NCBI GenBank assembly: GCA_007922195.1
Contig: ML681998.1
Location: forward strand, 20,673,395-20,737,394
Reading direction: 5' to 3'
DNA length: 64,000 nt
Source: Podocnemis expansa
Taxonomy: Eukaryota > Chordata > Testudines > Podocnemididae
The notes under the pieces are model-generated. The model was not told where the DNA came from. It was given only the letters and a program-made list of their open reading frames with translations, and made no database searches. Shown here piece by piece: positions 11,391-23,095 of this stretch (the first letter of the stretch is position 1; every line of letters starts with the position of its first letter). Position numbers and translations under genes: made by a program.

Positions 11391-11883
11391 GTGATGTCTA
11401 CATTAGTGAATTAGTTCAAATTAAAGAGCCTTAATTTGAACCCTGTCTACACTGGGCATTGCTTAGTTTGAACTGAAAAAACATTTTTTAGTTCAAACTA
11501 TTAGTTTGGCTGGCTTGTTTGAACTAATTTGCATATTTAGTTCAAACTAGCACAATGTAGATGTGCTAGTTTGAACTAGTGGTTAGTTCAAACTAACTGC
11601 TCTTTTTTTGTTTGACCTGAAAGTTAGTCCAAATTATAAGAATGCACTTAGTGTGAACTGAGATCCAGAGGGGTAGCTGTGTTTGTCTAGTTCAGTAACA
11701 CAAACAAACAAGGAGTCCTGTGGCACTTAAAGGCTAACAAATAAACTAAAATAAATTTGTTAGTCTAAGTGCCATAGCACTCCTTGTTTGTTTGTTTTAC
11801 TTGTTTTTTAGTTAAAACTAACTTTCAAACTACTTACTTTGGACTAACCAAGTCTGAACTAAGATTTTTGGTGTAAACATGGC
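11391..11883. mobile_element. 5-bp-TSD MITE, TTAGTTTGAACTAA class, with nested Penelope hairpin
   Basis: The 5-bp duplication CTAAG is perfect (11386-11390 and 11884-11888). The ends read GTGATGTCTACATT and GGTGTAAACATGGC. The interior is a run of TTAGTTTGAACTAA-like palindromic words. A Penelope-derived inverted repeat (11661-11800) sits inside, so the MITE was present before that insertion. Confidence 0.87.
11661..11800. mobile_element. Penelope terminal unit in palindromic form
   Basis: The unit head (GGGGTAGCTGTGTTTGTCTAG) and body run forward to about 11741. The body then reappears in reverse complement at 11757-11794, with GGAGTCCTGTGGCACTTAA answered by an inverted copy. The result is a hairpin of about 38-40 bp arms with a short AT-rich loop. 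Inverted terminal units are known for Penelope-like elements; assignment to that family is by comparison with 57155-58190. Confidence 0.6.
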
Positions 11884-11888
11884 CTAAG

Positions 11889-12852
11889 AGATGACCTGTG
11901 TGGTATGGATTTTCTTCTTTTCTCCTATCTGAATTATCTGGCCGTGAGGAATAGTTCCTGCCTAGTTCCAAGAAATGACTACCATGATGTTGACATCAGT
12001 GTGTCTTAAGCACGTAGCCCTATTCTCATCCCAATGTATTGAGGAGGGAGTTTTTCTTCCCATGCAAAATGTTAATTGTTCAGGAGCCAATAGGTCTTGC
12101 TACCTCTTGTGTCCCATCAATCAGCCTGGAGACTGTTCTCCTCTAGACCATGAAAGGAATTAATATCCATGGGGGCAGGGGGATACTCCTTAAAAGAGAT
12201 CAAAGTTTCTCTTTTCCCCGCTGGCCCAGGCATAGTCCTTCCCATCCCAATCCCCCACTTCAGAGATTACAGGGGAGCATTAGGGCTAGACAACTTTGAA
12301 CTGCTCCTGCAACTCATGCTATATGAACATTTGTTTTATGGATGATGTCTGCATGGAGGACAACCCACTGAGCCCCTTATGAGACTACTACCTTAGGTGG
12401 ATGTCTTGGTAATCATAAAAAAGTAACCATATTTGCTATCCTAAATACCTTATGCCATCTATATTTTACTGATAACTAATATCTACTTTAGCCATATGGC
12501 AGCAGATCTTGATAATTATTACTGTTAGGATAGAAGAATAATTTTAGGCTGTTGAACTGTTAAAAATATATGCTGTATATAACAAATTATCTTTCTTGCT
12601 TTCCTTTTTTATGCTACCACCATCCTGACAGTTAGAAAAATACTTTTCTTTTTTACACTTTGAGTTAGATGCCACAAAATAATTATTTTCAAAATAATTG
12701 TAACTATGCTCAAACATTTCATGAAAATCTTCATTATTCTGGAAAAAACTGACAAAATTAAGGTCTCTTGATTTAAATAGCATTTGCACAGTGAAAAGTA
12801 ACACTTAGTGTAAAAAGGAAGCCCTTTTATGGATGTTGATAGGAGTCTCATA
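11889..12852. other. AT-rich spacer; nothing identified
   Basis: Short open frames on both strands have no recognisable domain. No repeat family is evident. Confidence 0.4.
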
Positions 12853-12860
12853 GTTCACAT

Positions 12861-13063
12861 CAGGGGTCTCAAACACATGGGCCACGTGTGGCCCCTAAAG
12901 CTATTTCAGCAGCCTGCAACAACACTATTGTTACTGATTATTTGCAATATCGTTGTATGAAAAGTTTTCAGTGGTGTTGCCCTCGAGCTAACATACCAGT
13001 CCTCATGCAGCCCTGTACTAGTCCTCATGCGGCCCTCATGGTGATTTGAGTTTGAGACCCCTG
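12861..13063. mobile_element. hAT MITE, CAGGGGTCTCAAAC ends
   Basis: Ends are CAGGGGTCTCAAAC and GTTTGAGACCCCTG, a 14-bp terminal inverted repeat. The flanks GTTCACAT and GTTTATAT are a diverged 8-bp duplication (6 of 8). It is 203 bp long with no coding capacity. A 5'-truncated relative lies at 34358-34495. Confidence 0.88.
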
Positions 13064-13309
13064 GTTTATATTGTGTTCAGTTGGTTCCTACTAGTCCTGG
13101 AGCTTTTCTTTTCAGCAGTAGGACACTTTTTGCAGGAGCAGTAAGCTAATAACGGTAGGTCAGGTGCACTACCATTGCTCATGTTATGTTCTCATTTCTA
13201 TTATGATACTTAATTTTCAGACCCTACTACAGTCTTTTTTAACTATAAACGAGGATCTCCTTGTATACATATTAGTGTAAATTTAAACCCAAAGTGCTAT
13301 AAAAGATCA

Positions 13310-14040
13310 CTATACTAAGCTCATCAAGAAGACACTAGCATAGGACCTAATCAAGTCAGCTATTCCATCAAGGGCTCATTCCATGCTAATCCACCAATGC
13401 GATTTAAGCCATCATCTGGCAGAAACGTGCCCCCCTCCTCGCCTTATACATTGGACAAACAGGACAGTTTCTGCACAAAAAAAATAAATGAACACAAATC
13501 TGACATCAGAAATAACATTAAAAAACCAACAGGGGAACATTTCAATCTTCCTGATCCCTTCATTAAAGATCTGTTAATAACTGTACTCAGGCAAATGGAT
13601 GACAAATCAAAATTTCACAGAGAAACTGCAGAATTGGAATTCATATGCAGATTTCACACCATCAACTTAGGGCTGAATAGAAATTTTGGTGTTTGTTTGT
13701 TTGTTTTTTCCCCCCCCATTATAACAGGTAATTTTGCTTTCCTTCCCCTCACACCTCCTTCTTATGTATTGTTCTCCACTGTTTGAATCTAAACAACTGC
13801 TTTGATTTGCTCTAACAGTCTGACCTGATCCTATGACTTGCACTCCCTGGTGTTTATTTTTCTCCCATTGTTTAAGTTCCTCATCATCAGGCATCTGAAG
13901 TGGGATTTTCTCCCATGGAAGTTCATACAGTAAATAAATTAGTCTTTAATGGTGCCAGCAGACTCCTTGTGTGTGTGTTTTTTTCCTTTTAATTTTTCCT
14001 GAACTAGACTAAGATGGCTAACCCTTTGGAACTTGCCAGT
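13310..14040 (+). pseudogene. Penelope-like element, GIY-YIG endonuclease remnant and 3' terminus
   Basis: The plus strand from about 13310 parallels the copy at 57545-57960. A frame at 13397-13786 holds INEHKSDIRN, GEHFNLPDPF and the final LGLNRNFG, matching the later part of the Penelope-type GIY-YIG domain. The YIG strand itself is garbled: DKQDSF stands where GQTGQS is expected. From 13885 the sequence becomes the reverse complement of the dispersed Penelope terminal unit, ending at about 14033 with AACCCTTTGGAACTTG. The enzyme would nick DNA for target-primed reverse transcription if intact. The reverse transcriptase part is missing, so this is a 5'-truncated insertion. Confidence 0.75.
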
Positions 14041-16135
14041 TTTCTATGGTGACTATCTGTACACCTCCTTCACTCACACATACTGTGGTCCACTTCAGGA
14101 GTGCCTAGTTAGGATACCCGTCATCCCTTATCTCTGGGTATGGAGCCTTGTCCCACTCCTTTCTGACTAGTGGGTTTTCAGGCTGCATGGCCCACTTGCA
14201 CTGTGATAGTCTCAGCAAGCCAGCTTTAGTATAGGTCTCTGGTCAGTGTCAGACTTTCCAGCTCCACAGCAAAGGTTGGAGTCCCTTTAGAATTCAATGT
14301 CTTGTCAGTTGATGGAATCAAAAGGAAGAGCATGAGTGACTTCAAGCTCATCCTCTAATGCTGTTTCTTAGTTTCTGGAAAACACAGCTTGAACCAGTAG
14401 ATGCAAGCCATCTCCAGGGAGTATATTACCTCTCTGGAGGTGTTTCCACCTTCAGCAACTTGCCTTAATCATCCCCCTCACTACTTAGTTTCAAGGTGAA
14501 AGGGGGCTTTTGGCTCCTTTGGGCAACTTAATGGGATTTTTGGTTGGCCTTCTCCCAATGCCAGAGAAAGTCTGAGACTTACAGTTCTATGGCCAAGAGG
14601 GAGAAGCCAGTACTCTTACTCATCCAGCTTGACATGCCAGGCAGACAATGAGAGTCAAGAGCCCAGGAGGCCTGTCCTTTGTGTGATTTAGGGCTGCCAA
14701 GGGTAAAGTAGAGCAGAGCAAAGGAAATGCTGCAGGCCAGAACCAGAGGGACTGGAAAAGCAGCTCAGAGGCAGAATGTGGAGCCAACAATGTGGTATAG
14801 CTGGAGAGAGCAAACTGGGGACCCTGGCTAGACAGAGCACAGTGTAAGAAAAGGATGTGAATCCCACAGGAGAACTGATGCTGAGGAAAATGGTTTCACC
14901 ACCTAGAGACTATTGCTATATGGCTGCCACCAGAGCAGTATCTTACCTGCAGTATCCCTGCAGCACATCCTGGTCTTGGGAACTAGGCCTCAGACCTGTA
15001 AGGAATAAACTGTTTTTTTTTCTTAAGATCCACAGACTATTATTTACTGTGTCCCTATTCTGCAGATGGGGGATGGGTAGAGATTCTTGTTCACTTAACA
15101 TTTTCCTTTTTTTTTTTTTTTTTTGTAAGTAATAAATGTATTTTGGGTTTAATAAATTGTATTTAAATTCACTGTAGCAATCAGTGAGTTAGGGGAGTAG
15201 ATAGTGAGGAAAGCATGCCAGAGTGAGAACACCTTAGCCCCTGTCTTAAGCATGGTTAGATCACCCAGGAAGCCTAGGCCCAACCTTACAGGGGTTGTAG
15301 AGTGGAACAGGTATCCTAAAGGTCAGACAGGCATACATATAAAGGTAGCTGGCTCAGGGACTCTCATCCTTTTTGCTGGCTCATTCCACAAGGATAGCAT
15401 TAAAGCCAGGAAGGTTTCTGCAATAGCAGGACTATTTACCTGCCTGCATGGAAGAGCTGTTGTAATACTCCCTGCCCAGAGTTGCATGCAGTTCCTGCTC
15501 CACCTTGGTTCATTAACATAACAGGGTATGTTCTCCTAAAGGTAGTGTGTGTGGCTTCACTATCTGTCACACAGAGGACATAATGGAAAAGACAGCAGGG
15601 ATCAGATTTTACTTTCACTTTCACAGGTACAAACAAAAAGTAACTTTACTTCAGTGATCCTGACTTTTTTTCCAGAGTGCATAAAGACTTGCTTATTTCA
15701 GAGTGTGGTGGGACAAATTCTGCAATCAGATGCATGCATGAAGTACCCTTTGAAGCAACCTCTGGGGCATAGCCAACTACCATATGTAACTGAAAAATAA
15801 TGTTAAAAATAGTAATGCAATTTTTTTTGTTCTAGAGCAGTGCTGCTGATCCAAAATAATTAAGTTCTCGTACATCAAAACTGATGACCAAATTTTCCTT
15901 CCATGAATGATGCTATAGCAGTATTGATTTACAGGGAATTGCCTGGTATACTTGAAAAATAGAATTTGGACTTAAATCTATAGTACTGGCTACCAATGAA
16001 AAGAGAAACACAGTTCTTCAATGGCAGAATGGGGCAGTTGCATGGAATTTCCAAAGGAACTTAGGGGATTTTGGCACTCAAATGCAAGTGGCAGCTGGTC
16101 ATTAATTCCACTGAGTCCCTTTGAAAAGTCCATCC
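14041..16135. other. Spacer with GC-richer block; no gene seen
   Basis: The part at about 14640-15015 is richer in G+C and could be decayed LTR or retroelement DNA, but I find no termini. An 18-base T run lies at 15107-15124. A 105-codon frame at 15204-15521 has no recognisable domain and is not supported as a gene. Confidence 0.4.
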
Positions 16136-17458
16136 ATTATGCTACGCTGGTCAAGAAATGGTGACTGATTTTTGCTGAGTGCAGCAGGTCAGTTACTTCG
16201 CACATCTTACATACGCCGACTTCTGTTAAAACACCCCGGAATATTAGCCTTTTTTACAACTGCATTATATTAACTCATGTTCAATTTGTGATCCACTGTA
16301 TCTCCCAGATCCTTTTCAGCAGTGCTATCACCTGGCCAGTTATTCCCCATTTTGTAGTTGTGCATTTGATTTTTTTTTCCTTGCTAAGTCAAGTACTTTG
16401 CACTTTTCTTAACTGAATTTAGTCATGGTGAATTCAAACCACTTTTCTAATTTTTCATGGTGATTTTCAATTCTAGTCCTGTTCTCAGAAGTGCTCACAC
16501 TCTCTTTCCAGCTTGATGTCATTTGCAAACTTTATAAGCATATTGTCCATTTCACTATCTGTGTCATTAATGAATATAATAAATAGCACTGGACCTAGGA
16601 CTCACTGTGGGATACAGCTTTTAGATACTGCCTCTCGGTCTGAAAGCAAACCATTGAAAACTACTCCTTGAGTGTGCACTCATCTTTCAGTAATTTCATT
16701 TGGACCACATTTCCTTAATTTGTCTATGAGACCATCATGTGGACTGTGTCAATGGGCTTACTAAGAACAAGATACATCATGTCTGCTGATTTCTCCCTAT
16801 CCACTTGGTCAGTAAACATATCAAAGAAGAAAATTCAGGGGGTTGACATGATTTGTTTTTGAAAAATCCATGGAGGCTATTCCTTATAACCCTTTCATCC
16901 TTCAGGTGACAAATAGATTGTTTAATAATTTGACAATTTGATTGCTAACAAATTGATTGTTTAATAAAGTTTGTTCTAGTATCTTTCAAGCCATCCAAAT
17001 TAAGCTGACTGGTCTATAGTTCCTTTTCAGTTCCTCTTTTAAAGACACGTTAGTGTTTGCCTTTCTCCAGTCTTCTGGGCTATACCAATCCTCCAGAAGT
17101 TCTCAGAGATAATTGTTAATTGTTCTGAGATCAATTCAGACAGTTCTAATATGAATGCCATTAGGTCCTGGTGACTTGAATGCATATAACTTATCTGTTC
17201 CCATGGCCAGTTAATTGCCTGAGATAGACAGCAATCTGCATCTCCACTTGTGGTTCCCAGAATAAATTTATTTTTAGGTAGGACCTGCTCACTGTAACTG
17301 TGAGCTTTTTATCCATGTTCATTTATTAAAGCTTGTTGTATCATAGTGACTAGTCACAGACAGCAGGTAAGTTCCAAAACAGAACAGATTTATTGACAAA
17401 CAAGGATTTTCAAAAACAAGTAATAGATATTAGCAAAACTAAAAGCACGCAGCCAAGT

Positions 17459-17545
17459 TCTAAAGGGGTAGTCATGTTAGTTTAATTCTGCAAAATGAGC
17501 AAGGTGTCCTTGCTTGTAAAGGCAAACAGACACTGATGTTAAATG
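17459..17545 (+). mobile_element. Penelope terminal unit, head fragment
   Basis: The read AAAGGGGTAGTCATGTTAGT followed by a diverged AAGGTGTCCTTG matches the start of the dispersed unit. It is truncated before the conserved ACTAACAAATTT segment. It lies 20 bp before the next MITE, inside the insert in the CR1 LINE. Confidence 0.5.
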
Positions 17546-17566
17546 GGGGTGTGTGTAGTCCCTGTG

Positions 17567-17985
17567 GCTATGAATACATTACAGGGCTCAGGTGAGTCGA
17601 CTTAATAAGGTTGACTTAACGTCAACCTTGTTAAGTTGACTCAGTGAGGCCCCATTTGTTTAAGCCAACTTTATAAAGTCGACTTAAGCCAGGGGCACGT
17701 TTAAAGTTAACTTAATATGTCAACTTTAAATGGGTCCCTTGGCTTCAGCTGATGTTATAAAAATCAACTTAAATGGCTGTAATGCACTAAGTTGACTTTA
17801 TTAAGTCAACTTTAATGGCCACATTACGTTAAGTTGACTTAATAAAGTTGACTTAACCCTTAAATTCCACTTTAAGGGCGGGAGTTATTAAGTCAACTTA
17901 AGCAAGTGCTTAAGTTGACTTAATGAACAACAAATGTGGCCAGGGCGTTTTTCAAGTTAACTTAAGCCTCCAGTGTAGACACAGC
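17567..17985. mobile_element. 5-bp-TSD MITE, AAGTTGACTT / GTCGAC class
   Basis: A perfect 5-bp duplication CTGTG flanks it (17562-17566 and 17986-17990). The ends are GCTATGAATACATT and AGTGTAGACACAGC. The interior is a dense array of AAGTTGACTTAA, GTCGACTTAA and reverse forms, with no coding capacity. A shorter relative is at 22908-23090. Confidence 0.88.
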
Positions 17986-17990
17986 CTGTG

Positions 17991-18435
17991 AGAGCTGGTG
18001 GATGTTGTGTGGATGTCAGTTACTTAACTCTCTTTTCTTGAACCTCAAGGGGTGACATCCTCTCCTGTCCAGCTGAAGAATTCTTCTGGACTGGACCTCA
18101 GGATCCTTCACTGCAAAGACCAGACAACAGGCCTCATGACCACCAGGCATACACTGCTCGAGAACACCAGATGGAATAGGTGAGTATGCGGCTGATTCTT
18201 CTTACATCCCTCAGTGTCTCAGACAGACATAAACAGAACTGTGCATATGCTGTCTCTGTGATGGACAGCATGGGATACAGGGCTCAAAAGTTATTTATAG
18301 AGATGGCCTCTGCACTCATTATGCTACTTTTCTGCACCTGGCATGTTAACTTTGTATATGCCACTGTTGTAATCTGCACACTGCACCGCAAAGTTATGCA
18401 TGCTACCTGAAATACAAATGGCAAGTCTGTCCTTT
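17991..18435. other. Insert of unknown type within the CR1 LINE
   Basis: This segment does not resemble CR1 and is not part of the MITE. With 17341-17458 it may be an older insertion, possibly an LTR fragment, into which the MITE moved. No termini were identified. Confidence 0.35.
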
Positions 18436-19110
18436 TTGACCTTGCTGTGCTGCCTCAGCCTGCTTGTCAATCAAAACTATCTTAACCGTAGTTCTTACCC
18501 AAACATACCTAAATATTTTTAACCTATTATTTCTCTATTTTGTTGAATTGCTTTTCCCTTGTAATATTATGTTGAGTATCTGGTCATCATTAACCATTTT
18601 AGTGAACACTGAGGCAAAATAATCATTAACTACCACAGCTTTCCTAATATTTGCTTTCTCTCCCACCACCACAAGTAGAAGACTGATGACTGCCTTAATT
18701 TTTTGCTTGCTCCTAATATATTTAAAGAACATCTTTTAGGTCCCTTGCTAGGTGTAACTCACTCTGTAGCTTAGCCTTTCTGATTTTGGTCCTATGTGCT
18801 TGCACTTTGTGTCCTCATCCTTAATCAATTGTCCATCTTCCTACTCTTTGTAAGATTCCCTTTTGATTTTCAGTTCACTAAAAAGCTCCTAATGGAGACA
18901 TATTGCCTTCTATCTATTTTTCTGTCTTTCTTGCACATTGGGATCAGTTGTAGTTGCAATTTTAATATTGTCTTTTTTAGAGACTTCTACCAGTCCTGAA
19001 CTCCTTTATCCCTTAGATTTTCTTCTCACAGGATCTTAAATATAAGTTCTCTGAGTTTGTTAGCCTTTTTCTGAAGTCCTTTATCTTTATGCTGCTACTC
19101 TCATTTCTTC

Positions 19111-20904
19111 CTTCACTTAAAATCATGAAAGGGATCATTTCATGATAGCTTCCATGCAAATTGTCCATTCTGATTTCATAATCTTCTACAGTGCATTTTC
19201 TTCAGAAGAAATGCTGTACAAATCAGACTTCATCCTGTTAAAAAAAGTAGTGTAAATTAAATTAACCTTACATTACATTGTATAATAGACAACTGTGATT
19301 ATTTTTCAGTTACTACCCAAAATGTCACTCATTAATGACTGTTTTAATTTTTTTTTTTGTATTTACATGCAATGAGTAATATAGGGCCAAATTCACATGC
19401 CTCTTATTCCTCAGGTAATCCCCTTGAAATGAAACAAAATGTCCTGCTTAAGGACAATGATGTGCAAGAGTTGTAGAATATGCTTCATAGGGAGCACAAT
19501 GAAAAATAATCTATTTTATGCTGTTGTCTGTAGTGAAGGATTCAAACCTTTATGAAAAAGTCTTTTCATTATGTCCGTCTATAAATCAGGTCCTCACTGA
19601 TTCACTCTGTGAAACGTCTCAAATCCTTTTTAGAGTTGTCAGGAGTTTTTCTGATTTTTGTTGCATATGAGTTTGAAAATTGCAGAAGAAATGAAATATG
19701 CAGAAAATTCTCTTTGAGAGAGGTGGGTTCATCTTCAGGAAGGATATGCGAGGAAACAATCTTAGAGTTTGCTGGAAAATTTTTATTTTACATACAACAG
19801 TTGACTATTTCCCCAGCATTTTTGTTGTTTTTAATAATTCCATTTTATTTATCTAAAGTTAGTTTTTTGTATTACACCTCAAATGTGTACCTCTGATGCA
19901 TACATCTCTTTCAGTTTTTAGGGGAGTCCAGTAAAGCTCAGGAATGAAAAATAATGTTGTAATTTAAATATTTTATTTATTGCTCTATTGTTTGTTAATG
20001 TATGTAAAGTCTTGACAATCCTGTGGAAATTCCCTGACATTTCCCATACATTTGTTCTGGTACATTGTTCTGGTAAGTGCTTTGTGCCACAGATCCTTGT
20101 GGTACTTTAACTCATGTGGGTGTTAATACCTTCCCAGGACAAATACTTTGAAGTATACTTTAAATACTTGAGAGATTATAAGGTGCTTAGATACTATGGC
20201 AATGGAGATCAAACAAATACTTAGAGTTTGACTTTTCCAAATTACTAGAAAGTGTCTCAGTATGTATGAGACAATATGGAATCTTTGAAATTTATCTAAT
20301 TTTTTAATTACAAAAATTGAATATAAAACTGTTAAACAGTTTTTTTAAAGAAAATCTAAATGATAGTGAAAATTATTGTTTTTGTAGGTTTATATTGAAA
20401 GTACTAGATCCTCAGCTTCACCAGAGCTCAGTGCAGCTGAGGAGGTAGGAGGTGAGGCAAAGATGACTATAAGCCACTTTTGTACTCTTCCAAGCCCTGG
20501 GCCAGTAAAATTGAGAGCAGTCTCAATCACTGCTATAAGCTATTATTTGTATTCCTTAGGGGCTGTTACATGCAAGATATCACTCAAGTTCAACACATCC
20601 CATGGACAAGCTCCTGATATTCCTCGATATAGTACCTATGCTTGGGAACTGGGAAGTGATGGTGAATACTATCTAGGTCTTCCCACATGACAACAGAATC
20701 TTTAGCTGCCTGTTTAGAGCAACTTTATGGAGCAATGCAGCCACCGTGGCTAAGGCTAGAACCTCCCCCAGAAGACTCACATTGGAAAAATAACTATGCT
20801 TGTAATGATTTTGCATCCTCTGTAAAGGGAATCAGATTAAACAATGTCCCTGAGAAGTTACAAATAATACTGAACATTTGTATAATTTTTTTTTACAGAT
20901 TCCA
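19111..20904. other. AT-rich spacer with possible MIR-like fragment
   Basis: Mostly AT-rich with no named repeat. At about 20400-20460 the sequence around GATCCTCAGCTTCACCAGAG is reminiscent of amniote MIR-type SINEs, but the match is weak. Confidence 0.35.
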
Positions 20905-21060
20905 AGGACTGAAGGTATCATTATGGACATCTAGTCTGACCTGTGTAATACAGACTGAAGAACTTCTTCAAAACACTTCCTGTGGCATACCTTTTAGAAG
21001 AAAATGCGTTTTGATTTGAAAGTCATCAGTGATAGAGAACCCATCAGCATCCTGGGTAAA
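20905..21060 (-). mobile_element. CR1-type 3' end fragment
   Basis: The plus strand contains GGACATCTAGTCTGACCTGT and later GATTTGAAAGTCATCAGTGA, the reverse of a CR1 3' untranslated region. It is a short 5'-truncated copy with no coding part. Confidence 0.55.
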
Positions 21061-22902
21061 AGAGGTGCTGAACATGTCCCATGCCCACAAAGATAATGGG
21101 GATTGAGGGGGCAGAATACCTTAGACAGTTCTTTCAGTATATTGCAGAGCTGAATCCTTTATTCTCTCCCCCACACTGGTTTGCTGCATTGTAGAGACTC
21201 TTTCCATCAAAGAAGGCTGAAAACCTTCTGTAGCTTGTTTCATCCTGTTCCTTTAATTGAGTGAAAGGGTCTGTCTAGCACTCAATGTCACTACAATCTT
21301 ATACCCTGCAATTCTGGGAACAGACTCTAAGCTTGTATCTGGATCTTATTCATGTTTCTGTTCCAGTGGACCGGTGGTTGGCCCTGAGACATACTGTCTT
21401 TAGTGTAAAACAGGCCGGGAGTCCTGTGGCACATAAAGACTAACAAATTTTTGTTTTGTTGAACTAGACTAAGATGGGTACCCCTTTGGAACTTGTCTCT
21501 AGTGTGGTTCCTTTCTCCTTTGAATGACACGTACAAATTTAACCACACTGAAGGGAATGTATAACATTTCTAAAAAAAAATCCCAGCTCTGTTATTTTAT
21601 ATTAGAAAGTGATGTGACTGAATGAGTGCTTCATGTGTCACTGGATTATTCTTCTCTGTTAATGACATAGTGAATATAGAATTTTGAGCATGGATTTATG
21701 AGCTGAAACTTGTGAAGTTTCAATTTCTGTTAGATGATCTCACCACATATTTTGCTTTTTATTTTAAACTTGAAATAATGGGCTGGGAGCTATAGTTTTA
21801 AGTTTCTTTACACTTACTTACTCAGAGCACCTTGGGTACTCAGTTACCTTCATGCAAAGTGAAAATTTTCCTCCTGCTTGACAACAAAGCATTTTGTCCT
21901 ATTTGTTGTTGTGTTAACATAACTGTGTTTCATGAATGGCTAAGTAGGTTTCCTTTCAATGGCTTTATAACTATGGAGGTATGACACTCATTTCCCTAAC
22001 CTACAACATTTAATAAAGACTCCATTAGCTCTTCTCTACCCACTGATGGTTGCTATATTACTGCTCCAGCGCCTGTCCATCATGCAGCAGGGTTCAATAA
22101 TGTAGGTTGGTGGAGAACAGATACTATTAGTCAGCTCTCCTCCCTGACCTTTGTGACCAAGGCTGAAGTTAAAAGCAGGGTGGTTGTGTATAAAGCTAAG
22201 TGTTGCAGACATGTTAATAGCTTCCACCCACTGAATCCATGTAGACCCCACTCTTTGTAATGCTCCAGTTGTAACCTTCTGGCTTTTAACTTTCACTTTG
22301 TCTGAAATGAAATCCTAAATTAGAGGCTAGGTTAATGTTGGTAATTTAATGTCCTAACAAAAAAGTGGAAGTTCAAAGTCATGCCAAGGAAGGGCTGATA
22401 ATGAGGAAGAGATTAGGGAGGTAAGTAAAGGTCCTTTATATTTTTCGTATAATGTAAAAACAGATAATAAACATATACACACTCTTTGTGTATACCATAT
22501 ATAAAACATAAATGAAGTAGCTTATATAGCTTATTTTCCATTTAAAAATTTGGGTCAAATTTTTAGCAGTCCAGCCTCCCCTTTCTCATTAATTTGTTCT
22601 CAAAAATATAAAGTAGGATTGTAATGTCAGACCTATTTTGTTTCCTCTCTTTGAATAGACTTACTCGCATTTTTTCCTAGTAAAAATAATACCTAGCACC
22701 TACAAAGTGGCTTTCATCTGTTGATCTCAACACATTTGAAAAAAGAGGTCTGCAATCATTCTTGTCAATAAATCTAACTCAGAAAGTTTTTGAGGAGAAG
22801 TCTTGGCCCCTACAAAGTCCTAAGGGCGCTTTGCCATTGTTTGTAATAGGAATAATCTGAGTGAAATCCTTGTACTGAGTCACAATTCTTCCCCTGAGGT
22901 CC
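21061..22902. other. Spacer; one Penelope fragment, otherwise nothing identified
   Basis: Apart from the rearranged Penelope unit at 21406-21495, I see no repeat or gene. The 22020-22300 stretch is slightly GC-richer and holds an 86-codon minus-strand frame with no recognisable domain. Confidence 0.4.
21406..21495. mobile_element. Penelope terminal unit, rearranged
   Basis: The forward body (GGAGTCCTGTGGCACATAAA, then GACTAACAAATTT) is directly followed by the inverted head (TTGAACTAGACTAAGATGGG, then CCCCTTTGGAACTTG). In the complete unit the head precedes the body in the same direction, so here the head has been flipped and moved. This looks like template switching or inverted integration rather than simple decay. 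Confidence 0.6.
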
Positions 22903-22907
22903 TCATG

Positions 22908-23090
22908 ACTATGTCTACACTAGAGGACTCCGGGAAGTCAACTTAATAAGTCGACTGACTTAACCCTTAAAGTTGACTTTAAGGGTGAGAGTTAAGTCAA
23001 CTTAACCAAGTGCTTAAGTCAACTTTAATGAACTCCAAATGTGGCCCTGAAGTTGCTTAAGTTGACTTAAGCCTCCTGTGTAGACGTACC
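22908..23090. mobile_element. 5-bp-TSD MITE, AAGTTGACTT class, short copy
   Basis: Ends are ACTATGTCTACACT and TGTGTAGACGTACC. The flanks TCATG and CGATG are a poor duplication (3 of 5), so it is probably older than its relatives. The interior is the same AAGTTGACTTAA-type array as 17567-17985. Confidence 0.78.
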
Positions 23091-23095
23091 CGATG

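Larger units (their letters stand above)
16140..19110 (-). mobile_element. CR1-clade LINE, fragmented, with 1.1-kb insertion
   Basis: At 16250-17330 the plus strand matches, at nucleotide level, the reverse of a CR1-type RT region, including the stretch around CATTTGCAAACTTTATAA and the block near 17000-17100. At 18440-19110 it continues into the connector: the minus-strand frame at 18535-18732 reads FFKYIRSKQKIK and VNDYFASVFTK. Between the halves (about 17341-18435) lies foreign DNA containing a Penelope head, a MITE and an unassigned segment. All frames are broken. Confidence 0.72.
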
